A stretch of 64,000 nt of DNA from DASXKD01 sp963734725 (GCA_963734725.1 CAVTIX010000016.1:62001-126000); one strand, 5' to 3'. Counted from the stretch's first letter, positions 53,271 to 62,060 are shown. Program-made: numbers and translations. The notes: a model not told the origin generated them from the sequence alone.

Positions 53271-54230
53271 CTAGGTCAGGTACGGGAGCCCAGGATGACC
53301 AAACAAGCCAGGTAGCCCGCCGGTATGCAGGAAAACGGTACGGTCCCCGGGCTTGATCCGCCCGTCGGCGACGAGCGCCGCCAGGCCGGCCAGCGCCCGC
53401 GCCGTGTAGGTGGGGTCGAGGAAGATGCCCTCGGTGCGGGCGGCCAGCGGCATCGCCACGGCAGCGCCCGGGGCCAGCGCGGCGTAACCAGCGCCCACCT
53501 GACCCCCGTCGATCTGCAGCCTGGCCCGCGGCACGTGCCCGCCCGGCATTCCGTCGAGAAGCTCGTCCAGCGTGGCGCGCGGGTCGGGCACGGCGCCGGC
53601 GTCAATGCCGATGACCCGCTCGGCGCCGAGGCAGGCAACCAGGCCGGCCATCGTCCCGCCGGAGCCGAACGCGACCACGACATGGTCAAGGCCGGGAACC
53701 TGAGCGAGCAGCTCGGTCCCGCAGTCCACGTAACCGAGGGCAGCGAAGGAGGTCGAGCCGCCGAACGGGATGACGTAGGGCACGCCGCCGCCGTCCCGCA
53801 CGCGCTGGGCCTGGCGGTCGACCTCGCGGCGGACCCGATCCGGCGCAGGGTCCGCGACCCAGGCGAGCTCCGCCCCGGCCAGCCGATCCAGGGCCAGGTT
53901 GCCCTGGAGTGCGCCGGGCCGCTCCCCTTCGAGCACCAGGACGGACCCCATTCCCAGGCGCGCCGCAACGGCCGCCGTCAGCCGCGCATGGTTGCTCTGC
54001 GGCGCGCCCGTGGTGATCAGCGCCGTCGCGCTGGCGGCGAGCGCCTGGGCGCCGGTGTACCGCAGCTTGCGGAGCTTGTTCCCGCCGCCGCCGAGCCCGG
54101 TCAGGTCGTCGCGCTTGATCCACAAGGCGTCCGCCGCCAGGCCGATCGCCGCGGCCAGGCGGGGAGCCGGCTCCACCGGCGTGGGCCAGGTCCCCAGTTC
54201 GATCGGCGCTGGCCGCGCATCGGCTGGCAC
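53271..54230 (-). CDS. D-cysteine desulfhydrase/ACC deaminase-like PLP enzyme
   Basis: A 319-residue fold-type II PLP enzyme: WPTPVEPAPRLAAAIGLAADALWIKRDDLTGLGGGGNKLRKL with Schiff-base Lys52, TTGAPQSNHARLTAAVAARLG (phosphate/substrate Ser), FGSGGTMAGL phosphate-binding loop and FLDPTYTARALAGL near the C-terminus. It probably deaminates D-cysteine or a related amino acid to pyruvate, ammonia and sulfide; ACC deaminase activity cannot be excluded. ATG 54230 gives the expected length. Divergent from the sigma-factor gene at 54294. Confidence 0.88.
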   Translation of the reverse strand: MPADARPAPIELGTWPTPVEPAPRLAAAIGLAADALWIKRDDLTGLGGGGNKLRKLRYTGAQALAASATALITTGAPQSNHARLTAAVAARLGMGSVLVLEGERPGALQGNLALDRLAGAELAWVADPAPDRVRREVDRQAQRVRDGGGVPYVIPFGGSTSFAALGYVDCGTELLAQVPGLDHVVVAFGSGGTMAGLVACLGAERVIGIDAGAVPDPRATLDELLDGMPGGHVPRARLQIDGGQVGAGYAALAPGAAVAMPLAARTEGIFLDPTYTARALAGLAALVADGRIKPGDRTVFLHTGGLPGLFGHPGLPYLT

Positions 54231-54293
54231 GGCTGGAGACTACCTCGCCGGGCACGGCCGCTGAGTGACCGACCGGCGGGCTACCGTTGTGCC

Positions 54294-55370
54294 ATGACCG
54301 CTGCGCCACGTGCCCGGGACGACGAGCAGGCGCTGCTCCGGCTGGCCGCCGACGGCGACGAGGGCGCGTTCCGTGAGCTGGTCGAGCCGTACCGTGCCGA
54401 ACTGCGCGCCCACTGCTACCGGATGCTGGGCTCGCTGCACGACGCCGACGACGCGCTTCAGGATGCGATGCTCCGCGCCTGGCGTGGCCTGGCCGGGTTC
54501 GAGGGCCGCGGTTCGGTCCGCTCCTGGCTTTACTCCATCGCGACCAACGCGGCGGTGGACATCACCAGGCACCGGTCCCGGCGGGAGCTGCCGGTCAACT
54601 TCGGCCCGGCCGCCGGACCGGGGGGCCGCGTGGCGGCGCCGGTGGCGGACCCGGTCTGGCTGGAGCCCTACCCGGACCGGTGGCTGACGGGCGACGTCGG
54701 CGCCTCGCCCGAGGCACGGTACGAGCAGCGCGAAAGCGTGGAGCTCGCGTTCCTGGTGGCGCTGCAGCGGCTGCCGCCGCGCCAGCGCGCCGTGCTCATC
54801 CTGCGCGACGTGATGGGCTTCTCCGCCTCGGAGATATCCACCCAGCTGGGCGCCTCGGTGCCGTCGGTGAACAGCGCGCTGCAGCGGGCGCGCGCCTCGG
54901 CCCACCGGGACCTGCCCGCGCGGCGCCAGCAGTCGGTCTTGCGCGAACTCGGCGACCAGCGCACCAGGGCGCTCGTGCGGCAATACAGCGATGCCATCGA
55001 ACGCGGTGACGCCGACACGCTGATCAGCATGCTCACCGAGGACGCGACCTGGTCCATGCCACCGGCCCCCACCTGGTTCCAGGGCCTGCCGTCGATCAGG
55101 GAGTGGCTTGTCCGGGATCCGCTGCCGCTGCGCTGGAAGCACCAGCCGGCCTGGTCGAACGGGCAGCTCGCGGTCGGCTGCTACATCTTCGACCAGGACA
55201 AGGGCAGCTACCTCCCAGCCGTTATCGACGTGCTGACCCTGGCTGGCGAGAAGATCTCCGCGGTCACCGCCTTCTTGGCCGCCGACGTGGCGGGCGTCCC
55301 GCGGGACGGCGGCCAGGGATCCGGCGAAGAGTTCTTTGCCCGCTTCGGCCTGCCCGCCGAGCTCACCTGA
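54294..55370 (+). CDS. ECF sigma factor with C-terminal SnoaL-like domain (SigG-type)
   Basis: A 358-residue sigma-70 family protein. Region 2 (about 12-85; EPYRAELRAHCYRMLGSLHDADDALQDAMLRAWRG, VRSWLYSIATNAAVD) and region 4 (about 150-205; ALQRLPPRQRAVLILRDVMGFSASEISTQLGASVPSVNSALQRAR) are followed by an NTF2/SnoaL domain (about 225-340; VRQYSDAIERGDADTLISMLTEDATWSMPPAPTWFQGLPSIREWL). This is the SigG/ECF41-like group in which the C-domain modulates activity in place of an anti-sigma factor; none is encoded nearby. ATG 54294 is the clear start. Confidence 0.9.
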   Translation: MTAAPRARDDEQALLRLAADGDEGAFRELVEPYRAELRAHCYRMLGSLHDADDALQDAMLRAWRGLAGFEGRGSVRSWLYSIATNAAVDITRHRSRRELPVNFGPAAGPGGRVAAPVADPVWLEPYPDRWLTGDVGASPEARYEQRESVELAFLVALQRLPPRQRAVLILRDVMGFSASEISTQLGASVPSVNSALQRARASAHRDLPARRQQSVLRELGDQRTRALVRQYSDAIERGDADTLISMLTEDATWSMPPAPTWFQGLPSIREWLVRDPLPLRWKHQPAWSNGQLAVGCYIFDQDKGSYLPAVIDVLTLAGEKISAVTAFLAADVAGVPRDGGQGSGEEFFARFGLPAELT

Positions 55371-55442
55371 CGCGCCCGCCGGGCGCCCCTCGCCGGCCCC
55401 GCACCCGGACGGTGGCGCACGCCGCTGGTAGGTTCGGCCCTA

Positions 55443-56000
55443 GTGACCGGTAATCACGAGCAGGGCGGGCCGGGCCCCACCGAGCCGCCCGCGGCGGGGG
55501 ATGAGACCGCTACCCTCCTGGGTTCGCTGGAGCGCCAGCGCGCGATCTTCGCGTGGAAGTGCGGGGGGCTGGACGCGGCCGGGCTGGGGGCGACGCTGGG
55601 CCCTTCGTCGATGACCCTGGGCGGGCTGCTGAAGCACCTGGCCATGGTCGAAGACGAGTACTTCTCCCATCGACTGCCGGGCCGGGCGCCGGGGCCACCG
55701 TGGGACACGGTTGACTGGGACGCCGATCCCGACTGGGAGTGGCACTCGGCCGCCGAGGACAGCCCCGCGGAGCTCGTAACGCTCTGGCAGGACGCGGTGG
55801 CCCGCTCCCGCGTCGCGGTCACCGAGGCGCTGGCCGACGGAGGGCTGGATCATCTGGCCCGCGCCTGGCCGTATCCCGAGACAGCCAGCCTGCGGCGGAT
55901 CTTGATCGACATAATCGAGGAGTACTCGCGGCACGTCGGGCATGCCGACCTCATCCGGGAATCGGTGGACGGGCTCATCGGGGAGGATCCGCCGCGCTGA
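55443..56000 (+). CDS. DinB/DUF664 family protein
   Basis: A 185-residue four-helix protein of the DinB/DUF664 type: ETATLLGSLERQRAIFAWKCGGLDAAGL, GGLLKHLAMVEDEYFSHRLPG with the first metal His, and ILIDIIEEYSRHVGHADLIRESVDG with the HxxH pair. Members are probably metal-dependent thiol (mycothiol or bacillithiol) transferases. GTG 55443 is the first start of the frame and lies 72 bp after the sigma factor stop on the same strand, so cotranscription is possible. Confidence 0.85.
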   Translation: MTGNHEQGGPGPTEPPAAGDETATLLGSLERQRAIFAWKCGGLDAAGLGATLGPSSMTLGGLLKHLAMVEDEYFSHRLPGRAPGPPWDTVDWDADPDWEWHSAAEDSPAELVTLWQDAVARSRVAVTEALADGGLDHLARAWPYPETASLRRILIDIIEEYSRHVGHADLIRESVDGLIGEDPPR

Positions 56001-56138
56001 GGTCGCTCGCGCGCCGAACTCACCAGGCTCCGGGCGCCAGCCGCTTGCGGCCGGCGGCGAAGCGCTCGCACTCGGCGCCGAGCGCCAGGGGTCAGTTGCC
56101 GTTCCTCGGCGCGGATCCGCGCCGCCAGCCCGGGCCGG

Positions 56139-56744
56139 CTACCGGTCTGCGCCGGGCATGAGCTCCCCCGCCAGCAGCGGCCGCCCGAGCGTGTTGCCCG
56201 CGGGGGCCAGCGGGCACGCCCAGGCCGGGTCGTACGCGCAGGACGGGTTGTAGGCGAAGTTGAAGTCGAGGATCAGCCGTCCCTCGCCGCCGCCGAGGTC
56301 CGCGCCCTTGACCGTGTCGATGAGGTAGCGCCCCCCGCCGTAGGTCGCCGATCCCGCGCTCCCGTCCTTGACGGGGACAAAGATCCCCCCGCCGTAGCAG
56401 CCGAGCCACCACACGTCCAGGTCGCCGCCGCCCGGCAGATGCACGCATCCGATGCGGTCGAAGCGGACGATCCCGTCGCCTCCCGTGGGGACGTCCATGT
56501 GCTTGGACGGCACGCTGGTATCCAGGGTGACGTCGAAGCGCAGCCGTGGATCGTACGCAGCGATCGGGGCGCCCGGGTAGCCGGCGCGCTGCGCCTCGGG
56601 GACGGGCGACTCCGGGTGCGTGCGGAGCAGGTCGTCACGGGTCCTGCGCCAATAATCGTGCGCCGCGACGACATCCGGCTCGGCGCGGACCTCCGCGTAC
56701 AACCGGGCGACCCGGCGGCGCCAGTCGAGCAAAGCCAGGGACAT
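56139..56744 (-). CDS. DUF1684 domain protein
   Basis: A 201-residue protein with the DUF1684 pattern: helix WRRRVARLYAEVRAEPDVVAAHDYWRRTRDDLLRTHPESPVP, strand FDVTLDTSVPSKHMDVPTGGDGIVRFDRIG, and the C-terminal YGGGRYLIDTVKGADLGG, LILDFNFAYNPSCAYDPAWACPLAPAGNTL, which is the most conserved block (FNFAYNPSCAY). Function is unknown. ATG 56744 has GGAGGTG upstream. Confidence 0.85.
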   Translation of the reverse strand: MSLALLDWRRRVARLYAEVRAEPDVVAAHDYWRRTRDDLLRTHPESPVPEAQRAGYPGAPIAAYDPRLRFDVTLDTSVPSKHMDVPTGGDGIVRFDRIGCVHLPGGGDLDVWWLGCYGGGIFVPVKDGSAGSATYGGGRYLIDTVKGADLGGGEGRLILDFNFAYNPSCAYDPAWACPLAPAGNTLGRPLLAGELMPGADR

Positions 56745-56947
56745 GCCTGCACCTCCGCACTCGTCCCTTTGTGCAGTGCCACTATGCACTGCGGGCGCAT
56801 GACGCTGCGGGTGCGGTCCGCGGAGCGGCACGCCGGCCGGTGTCCGCGGCTGCTGGTAGCGTGAGGCACGGCTGTGCTTGCGCCCCTCACCAGGTCCGCT
56901 GGCGAGCACGGTCCGCCGAGCCCGGGCGCGCCGTTTAAGGATGCGTC

Positions 56948-57229
56948 ATGGTTGTGACCGGGCTTGCTGTTGCCTCCGCCGTGTGGGGCGTGCTGATGGG
57001 CGTTTCACCGGTTCTGCAGATCCGCCGGATGCTCCGGCAGCGATCCTCCCGCGATGTGTCGATCAGTTACTTCGCGGTGCTGCTGATCGGCTTCGTGCTG
57101 TGGCTCAGCTACGGGATCGCGGCCCGCAACCTGGCGCTGATCGTGCCCAACGGGGTCGCCTTGCTGATCGGCGCGTGCACGATCTTGGTCGCCGTCCAAC
57201 TGGGCCCCGGGACCAGTGGCAGGCGGTAA
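56948..57229 (+). CDS. SemiSWEET-family transporter
   Basis: A 93-residue protein with three membrane helices in the PQ-loop/SWEET arrangement: GLAVASAVWGVLMGVSPVLQIRRMLRQRSSRDVSISYFAVLLIGFVLWLSYGIAARNLALIVPNGVALLIG. The Pro in SPVLQ, the RSSRDVS loop and PNGV match the SemiSWEET consensus. Such proteins dimerise to form a sugar uniporter. ATG 56948 is the start. Confidence 0.88.
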   Translation: MVVTGLAVASAVWGVLMGVSPVLQIRRMLRQRSSRDVSISYFAVLLIGFVLWLSYGIAARNLALIVPNGVALLIGACTILVAVQLGPGTSGRR

Positions 57230-57266
57230 CCCACCCGCCCCCGCGCCGCCGCCCTAGGCTTGGGCA

Positions 57267-57404
57267 ATGGCTGAAGGTGTCCTGATCACCGGGGTGTACG
57301 GCTCGGGGAAGAGCTCGGTCGCGGCGGAGATCGCCCACCTGCTCGAGCAGCGACGCCAGCCCTACGCCCTGCTGGATCTCGACTTTCTGGGCTGGGGCAC
57401 GGTC
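57267..57404 (+). pseudogene. 5' fragment of a P-loop kinase-like gene
   Basis: The first 46 codons from ATG 57267 encode AEGVLITGVYGSGKSSVAAEIAHLLEQRRQPYALLDLDFLGWG, with a Walker A GVYGSGKSS, like small AAA/kinase proteins of about 180 residues. After about 57404 the frame becomes shadow sequence antisense to the YhhN-like gene. The gene lost its 3' three-quarters at this junction. Confidence 0.75.
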
Positions 57405-57899
57405 GCCTTCCAGGCTGTCGGGCAGCAGGAACAGCGCGCCGCCGGCCGCCGCCCGCGGCGATCCGCTATCCAGCGCTGTCAGGGCCATGGCGAGCAGCGC
57501 GGTGCTATACCCCAGGACCGGAATGCGGTCCTTGCCGGTCCGCTGCCACAGGTAGGCGTTCAGTGAGCCGAACGCCGCCACATACGGCAGCGCCAGCGCC
57601 GGGCGGGAACGCAGCCGACCGCCGCCGCGGCGCTGGCGCAAGACGGCGATCCAGGCGATGTGGCCAGCGAGGAAACTGACCAGCCCGGCGGTGAACGCCG
57701 CGTCGCCGCTGCCCAGCAGCGCCACGTCGCCGGCAGCGCCGAAGGCCAGGGCCCGCCGCGACGAACGGTCGCTGCCCGCCATCAGCGCGGGCATCAGCAG
57801 CGGCTTGGTCACCCACCGCGGCCGGTCACGCCCCATCCCGGCCAGCACCGTGTCCGCGGCCGCGAGCGTCACGAAAACGGTCGTTGCCCGGCGGGCCAT
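57405..57899 (-). pseudogene. Lysoplasmalogenase (YhhN/TMEM86) family protein, C-terminus lost
   Basis: ATG 57899, with GAGGTGG upstream, opens a membrane protein of the YhhN family: WVTKPLLMPALMAGSDRSSRRALAFGAAGDVALLGSGDAAFTAGLVSFLAGHIAWIAVL, then VLGYSTALLAMALTALDSGSPRAAAGGALFLLPDS. The GD and GH...Y pattern is the family core. At about 57405-57412 the family similarity ends and the frame enters the antisense of the kinase fragment, continuing open to 57105 with no meaningful content. The last membrane helix is missing. Confidence 0.7.
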
Positions 57900-58002
57900 A
57901 TAGGCCACCTCATCCCTTGCGTGCTCCCATGACGGCGGACGGCGCGGCTGCGCGCCGGTGTCCCCGGCCAACTTCATCACGCCTGGCCGGGGTGGTGGCC
58001 GG

Positions 58003-58548
58003 TTATGCCCAGGACCGGATATGCGCGTCGATCGCCGCGGCGCGCTCTGCGACCGGGCCGGCCGGGACGTCAACGATCTCGAACCCGAGGCGCTGGTATT
58101 CGGTTTCGTGGAGACGCTCGAACGCCAGCGACTCTTCGTAGCTGATCCTGCGCACCTCTGTCGGCTGCAAGAACCCGAGCGGACGGACGAAGAACACCCG
58201 GCGGTCGAAGTACCCGGCCTCGGTGATCCTGGCGATCTCCGCGTCCAGCGCCTGGGGAACCGGGTGGCCGAGGTGGCGCGCGAGCGCCAGCGTGCAGACC
58301 GCTGACCGGTCGTGCACCTGCGCCGTGGCGCCCGGGCTGACCGGTACCTCCCTGCGCCGCCGTTGCAGCAGCGCGATCCGTTCGATGAAGATCGGGTCGG
58401 CCCACGGCTCGGTGTCCCCCGCTGCCAGCCGTGCCGCCATCACGTCGGTGGCGGCCTCATCGACAACTGGGTACCCGGTGGCCACCAGGACGCGCAGTAT
58501 CGACGTCTTGCCCGACCCGGGCGCCCCGGTCAGGATGAATCGCTTCAT
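58003..58548 (-). CDS. AAA family ATPase (small P-loop NTPase)
   Basis: A 181-residue protein opening MKRFILTGAPGSGKTSILRVLVATGYPVVDEAATDVMAARLA, with Walker A GAPGSGKT at residues 8-15. VFFVRPLGFLQPTEVRRISYEESLAFERLHETEYQRLGFEIVDVPAGPVAERAAAI is typical of the AAA_28 group of small nucleoside-kinase-like ATPases. Substrate unknown. ATG 58548 has AGGAGAACC upstream. Divergent from the GNAT remnant. Confidence 0.85.
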   Translation of the reverse strand: MKRFILTGAPGSGKTSILRVLVATGYPVVDEAATDVMAARLAAGDTEPWADPIFIERIALLQRRRREVPVSPGATAQVHDRSAVCTLALARHLGHPVPQALDAEIARITEAGYFDRRVFFVRPLGFLQPTEVRRISYEESLAFERLHETEYQRLGFEIVDVPAGPVAERAAAIDAHIRSWA

Positions 58549-58633
58549 GGTTCTCCTAACGCATCCCGCTCGCGATCCCACGGCCTCGGCCGGGCCGTCA
58601 TTTGGTCTGCGCTCGGTTCCTGCGCCCGGGCGG

Positions 58634-58730
58634 CCAGCGGTCCTTGTCGCGACCGAGGCGGGCGGGCCGTTGTATTCCTCGCTGGGATTCCGGACCGTGA
58701 CGGAAGCGGCCTGGTACCGCAGTCCCGGGC
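58634..58730 (+). pseudogene. C-terminal fragment of a GNAT acetyltransferase
   Basis: The frame reads PAVLVATEAGGPLYSSLGFRTVTEAAWYRSPG, the characteristic C-terminal acceptor region of GNAT N-acetyltransferases (AG..LY..LGFR.V). No N-terminal acetyl-CoA-binding part precedes it, since the upstream sequence is the start region of the divergent ATPase. A gene remnant. Confidence 0.65.
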
Positions 58731-58804
58731 CGGGAAACCGGCATGACAGCACGGAGCCACCAACCGCGCCGATCTGGTGTCGAGGGCCGGGCGATAATCG
58801 GCAC

Positions 58805-59176
58805 GTGCTGAGGATCGGGACGATCGTGATGGGCGCCGCCGACGTCCGGCGCGCGGTCAGTTTTTGGTGCCAGGCGCTGAACTACGTGCCGAGGTACGAG
58901 GTGGCGGACGACTGGGCGGTGCTGGTCCCCGCCGACGGCCGGCCCGGCCCGGGACTGTCCCTGGCCCGGAGCGAAGTGCCGGTCCAGGATCATCCCCGGG
59001 TACACCCGGACCTGTACGCCGGCGACGCCGCCGATCAGATCGCCGAGGTGGAGCGCCTGGTCGCTCTCGGCGCCGAGCGTGTCAACTGGGACGGATACGA
59101 AGCCGATTCCGACTTTGTGGTTCTCGCCGACACCGAGGGCAACCGCTTTTGCGTCATCAATACCGGCGGTCACTAG
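58805..59176 (+). CDS. VOC family (glyoxalase-like) protein
   Basis: A 123-residue VOC protein: LRIGTIVMGAADVRRAVSFWCQALNYVPRYEVADDWAVLVPADG, then DLYAGDAADQIAEVERLVALGAERVNWDGY and the terminal FVVLADTEGNRFCVIN carrying a metal-ligand-like Glu. Function is unknown, possibly small-molecule binding or resistance. GTG 58805 is the best start; the open frame upstream belongs to the GNAT remnant. Its last 12 bp begin a tandem repeat. Confidence 0.82.
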   Translation: MLRIGTIVMGAADVRRAVSFWCQALNYVPRYEVADDWAVLVPADGRPGPGLSLARSEVPVQDHPRVHPDLYAGDAADQIAEVERLVALGAERVNWDGYEADSDFVVLADTEGNRFCVINTGGH

Positions 59177-59249
59177 GAGTCGAGGCCGGCGGTCACCAGG
59201 AGTCAAGGCCGGCGGTCACCAGGAGTCGAGGCCGGCAGTCACTAGAAAG
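59165..59249 (+). repeat. 23-bp tandem repeats at the end of the VOC gene
   Basis: Units beginning GGCGGTCAC at 59165, 59188, 59211 and a partial one at 59234. The first unit contains the end of the VOC coding sequence (GGH and stop), so the array grew from the gene's 3' end into the lexA upstream region. Confidence 0.85.
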
Positions 59250-59258
59250 TGTGTTCGA
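59243..59258 (+). promoter_or_regulatory. LexA SOS box candidate 1
   Basis: TAGAAAGTGTGTTCGA matches the actinobacterial consensus TCGAACRNRYGTTYGA at 14 of 16 positions, 94 bp upstream of the lexA start. Confidence 0.65.
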
Positions 59259-59275
59259 GTTCCGATATCATTCCC

Positions 59276-59291
59276 TAGAACACGCTTTTGC
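59276..59291 (+). promoter_or_regulatory. LexA SOS box candidate 2
   Basis: TAGAACACGCTTTTGC matches the same consensus at 13 of 16 positions, 61 bp upstream of lexA and 33 bp from box 1 (start to start), about three helical turns. Confidence 0.5.
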
Positions 59292-59351
59292 TTTCAGTCG
59301 TTGACGCCTAGTATCGTTCCCGAGAATTGGCCACTGCGATGGGAGGGGCGT

Positions 59352-60059
59352 ATGACCAGCACGACAGCCGACGGGCCGCCCAGTCCCGGCGCCGACCGAG
59401 CGCTTACCCCGAGGCAGCGAACGATTCTCCGATTCATCCACGACTGGGTGCAGGAGCGCGGGTACTCGCCGTCCATTCGCGAGATCGGGCGGGCGGTCGG
59501 CCTGACCAGCACCTCCAGCGTCGAGCACCAGCTTTCCGCCCTGGAGAGCAAGGGCCATCTGCGGCGCGAGCCAGGCTGCCCCCGCACGGTGGAGGTCCGG
59601 CTGCCCGGGGTTCCGCCGGTGCCCGCGAAGGCCCCGGGGGATGCGAAGACCGCTGCGCCGGCGCCGCGGCGCACCTTCGCGCGGGAAGCCACGAGGGTGC
59701 CTATGGTGGGCCGGATCGCGGCGGGCAGCCCGGTCCCTGCCGACGAATCGCCCGACGAGGCGTTCCCGCTGCCCAAGGAACTGGTCGGCGAGGGAGAGCT
59801 GTTCATGCTCAAGGTCACGGGTGACTCGATGATCGGGGCGGCGATCACCGACGGCGACTGGGTGGTCATCCGTCAGCAGTCCGACGCCGAAAGCGGCGAA
59901 ATCGTCGCGGCCATGATCGACGGGGAAGCGACCGTGAAAACGCTCAAGCGGTCTGGCGGCCACGTCTGGCTCATGCCGCACAACTCCGCCTACACGCCGA
60001 TACTCGGCGATACGGCCACGATTCTCGGCCGGGTCGTCACGGTCTTGCGCCGGGTCTGA
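59352..60059 (+). CDS. lexA: LexA repressor
   Basis: A 235-residue LexA. The N-terminal winged helix (ALTPRQRTILRFIHDWVQERGYSPSIREIGRAVGLTSTSSVEHQLSALESKGHLRREPG) is followed by a linker, the Ala124-Gly125 cleavage site in GRIAAGSPVPADES, Ser159 in VTGDSMIGAAI and Lys196 in GEATVKTLKR forming the self-cleavage dyad. It represses SOS genes until RecA filaments trigger autoproteolysis. The two SOS-box candidates upstream indicate autoregulation. ATG 59352 has GGGAGGGG upstream. The linker is longer than in E. coli LexA, as usual in actinobacteria. Confidence 0.97.
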   Translation: MTSTTADGPPSPGADRALTPRQRTILRFIHDWVQERGYSPSIREIGRAVGLTSTSSVEHQLSALESKGHLRREPGCPRTVEVRLPGVPPVPAKAPGDAKTAAPAPRRTFAREATRVPMVGRIAAGSPVPADESPDEAFPLPKELVGEGELFMLKVTGDSMIGAAITDGDWVVIRQQSDAESGEIVAAMIDGEATVKTLKRSGGHVWLMPHNSAYTPILGDTATILGRVVTVLRRV

Positions 60060-60211
60060 CGCCGCCGCCCTCAGATCGGGTGGGACTGGATGCCCCGGTG
60101 GCAACCGGGCACGACCTCGCCGGCGCCGGCTAATCCCATCGCGCCGACATGGGCCGGCCCGCCGCGGGGGCACCGCGGCGGGCCGGATCGTTGGCCAGGC
60201 CGACCGGAGAA

Positions 60212-61864
60212 TCAGCCGAGCGGGACTTCAACCACGCGTGTCCCCCAGTTCTGGTGACCGTCCGTGGTCTGGCTGGACTTGGGCGGGATGTACTCGGTGG
60301 CCAGCCACGCGGAGTCCGACCCGGTGGCGGGGACCGCGAAGGAGTAGTCGCCCCACCGGCCCGACTTCCGGAAGTACGGCCCACGGCCTGCGCCAAACAC
60401 GACCGGCGGCCCGAAATTGCCGGCGCCAGCCTTCAGAGTGGCAAACGCCGCGCTCGGGAACATCGAGCGGCTGGTCTCGGTGAAGACCATCGCCGCGTTC
60501 CCGGCCGCGTCCGGCTGCACCGCCGGGTAGATCAGGTACTTGCCGCGGACCGAGACGTAACCCTGGCGGACCATCGACCCACCGGTGACCACGCCCTTGG
60601 CGAGCCTCGGCTTCACCTGGAACCAGGCACCGCCCGCCCGCGGCACGGTGTCGCCGGCAGGCGTCAGCGCCGTGCTCAGCTCGCCCCAGATCGTGCCGCT
60701 GGCGGTCTCGGTCTGCTGCATTCGGTCATCGCCGGGATTCAGCTTGCTCTGCGAGCCCTTCTGCGGCGGCAATGGCGGGTTGGCGTACGCCTCGGACTTG
60801 ATGATGGTGCTCGACACCGTCGGGAGGGCGCCTTGGGTGACCGCGCCGCGATTGGTGATCGCCCACAGGCCGAGGCGGTTGTCACCTTTGCCCGCGAAAT
60901 CCAGCGAGCTGAGCATGAACTCGGCGCGTGGCTTGCCGAGCGACAGGGCCGGCTGCGGCGCCAGGGCGCTGTGGCCGGCGATCGTCATGTGGGCGAAGTG
61001 CGCGAACAGCACGGTCGGATTTTTGGCGATCAACCCGGCCTTGTTGATCACCCACAATTCCGGGCCGTTGAACTGCGGTCCCTGGATGGAGAACTCATCC
61101 GCGGTGATGTACAGGTTCTGCTGATCGATGCCGATCCTCGGCTGGTCGCCGAAGCACGGGCAGCCGCGGCCGCCCGGGTCGGTCGAGTCGATGGCGTACT
61201 CGTTCCACAGCCCGAGCGGGTCCTTGGCGTGCCGGACGGCTATCAGCTCGGTCCCCACGGTGCCGGTGTCGTTCAGGAACACGATCGTCGAGAACCAGGT
61301 CGTGGTCGCGGGGTCGTACCAGCAGCGCGGATCGCTGGTGAACTCCTTGCCGCCCACGTTGTACAGGTCGTTGATGTTGAACGGCCCTCGGATCGACTTC
61401 CCGTTCGTCCGGTAGATGCGGTACGCGGAGTTGACCGGCTCCAGCACGAACCCGTTGGCCTCACACAGCCCCTGGTCCGGCGGCTCGAACTCAAGGTTGT
61501 AGTTGGTGAACTGGCTGTCCCGGCTGCTGGTGCCGTTGAAGTTGGACAGCGTCTTAGTTGCCGCCGCCGACTCGGACGCCGCTGCTGACCCGGCGACCGG
61601 CACCGCCTCCAGCGCCGAGAAGCGCGCGCCTGGCAGATGGCGGGCGCCCTTGGAGAAGATTCGCGCCGGGCCCGAGCGCGGGGTGTGCCGCGCGGTCCTG
61701 GGCACCAGGTGAGCGACCCCAAGAGTCCCCTTGTAGTGCGTCACCACGGGCGCCGCGCGGCCCCGCGGCGCCAATTGAGCAGCAGCGGGCGCTAGCCCTG
61801 CCGCGATCGTTGCCAGAGCCGCGGCCGCAGCCACGGCTAGCCCGCCTTTGCGAGTCAAGTTCAC
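60212..61864 (-). CDS. Large secreted protein of unknown function
   Basis: A 550-residue protein with a signal peptide (GGLAVAAAAALATIAAGLAPAAAQ) and an Ala/Arg-rich pro-region, then a probable beta-propeller or beta-sandwich domain: NYNLEFEPPDQGLCEANGFVLEPVNSAYRIY, FTSDPRCWYDPATTTWFSTIVFLND, LYITADEFSIQGPQFNGPELWVINK and RWGDYSFAVPATGSDSAWLATEYIP. Paired Cys (GRGCPCFGD) may form disulphides. I recognise it only as a type of conserved secreted actinobacterial protein without known activity. GTG 61864 has AAGGGGCG 6 nt upstream. Confidence 0.75.
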   Translation of the reverse strand: MNLTRKGGLAVAAAAALATIAAGLAPAAAQLAPRGRAAPVVTHYKGTLGVAHLVPRTARHTPRSGPARIFSKGARHLPGARFSALEAVPVAGSAAASESAAATKTLSNFNGTSSRDSQFTNYNLEFEPPDQGLCEANGFVLEPVNSAYRIYRTNGKSIRGPFNINDLYNVGGKEFTSDPRCWYDPATTTWFSTIVFLNDTGTVGTELIAVRHAKDPLGLWNEYAIDSTDPGGRGCPCFGDQPRIGIDQQNLYITADEFSIQGPQFNGPELWVINKAGLIAKNPTVLFAHFAHMTIAGHSALAPQPALSLGKPRAEFMLSSLDFAGKGDNRLGLWAITNRGAVTQGALPTVSSTIIKSEAYANPPLPPQKGSQSKLNPGDDRMQQTETASGTIWGELSTALTPAGDTVPRAGGAWFQVKPRLAKGVVTGGSMVRQGYVSVRGKYLIYPAVQPDAAGNAAMVFTETSRSMFPSAAFATLKAGAGNFGPPVVFGAGRGPYFRKSGRWGDYSFAVPATGSDSAWLATEYIPPKSSQTTDGHQNWGTRVVEVPLG

Positions 61865-62060
61865 CTGACGCCCCTTCGCCGAAAGTCGTTTCCCCGGCCA
61901 CTCTCACCTCAGGGGCATCCTGCCCCCATCCGGTGATCATGAACATTACGGCCTCATCACGGGCGATGGCCACTGGCGCACGGCGGGCAGTTGTACGCCT
62001 TTGGCGCGGGCGGCGCCGATGGATCCGGGCCGGCGTACCTGAGATTGATACGTTGCTGTC

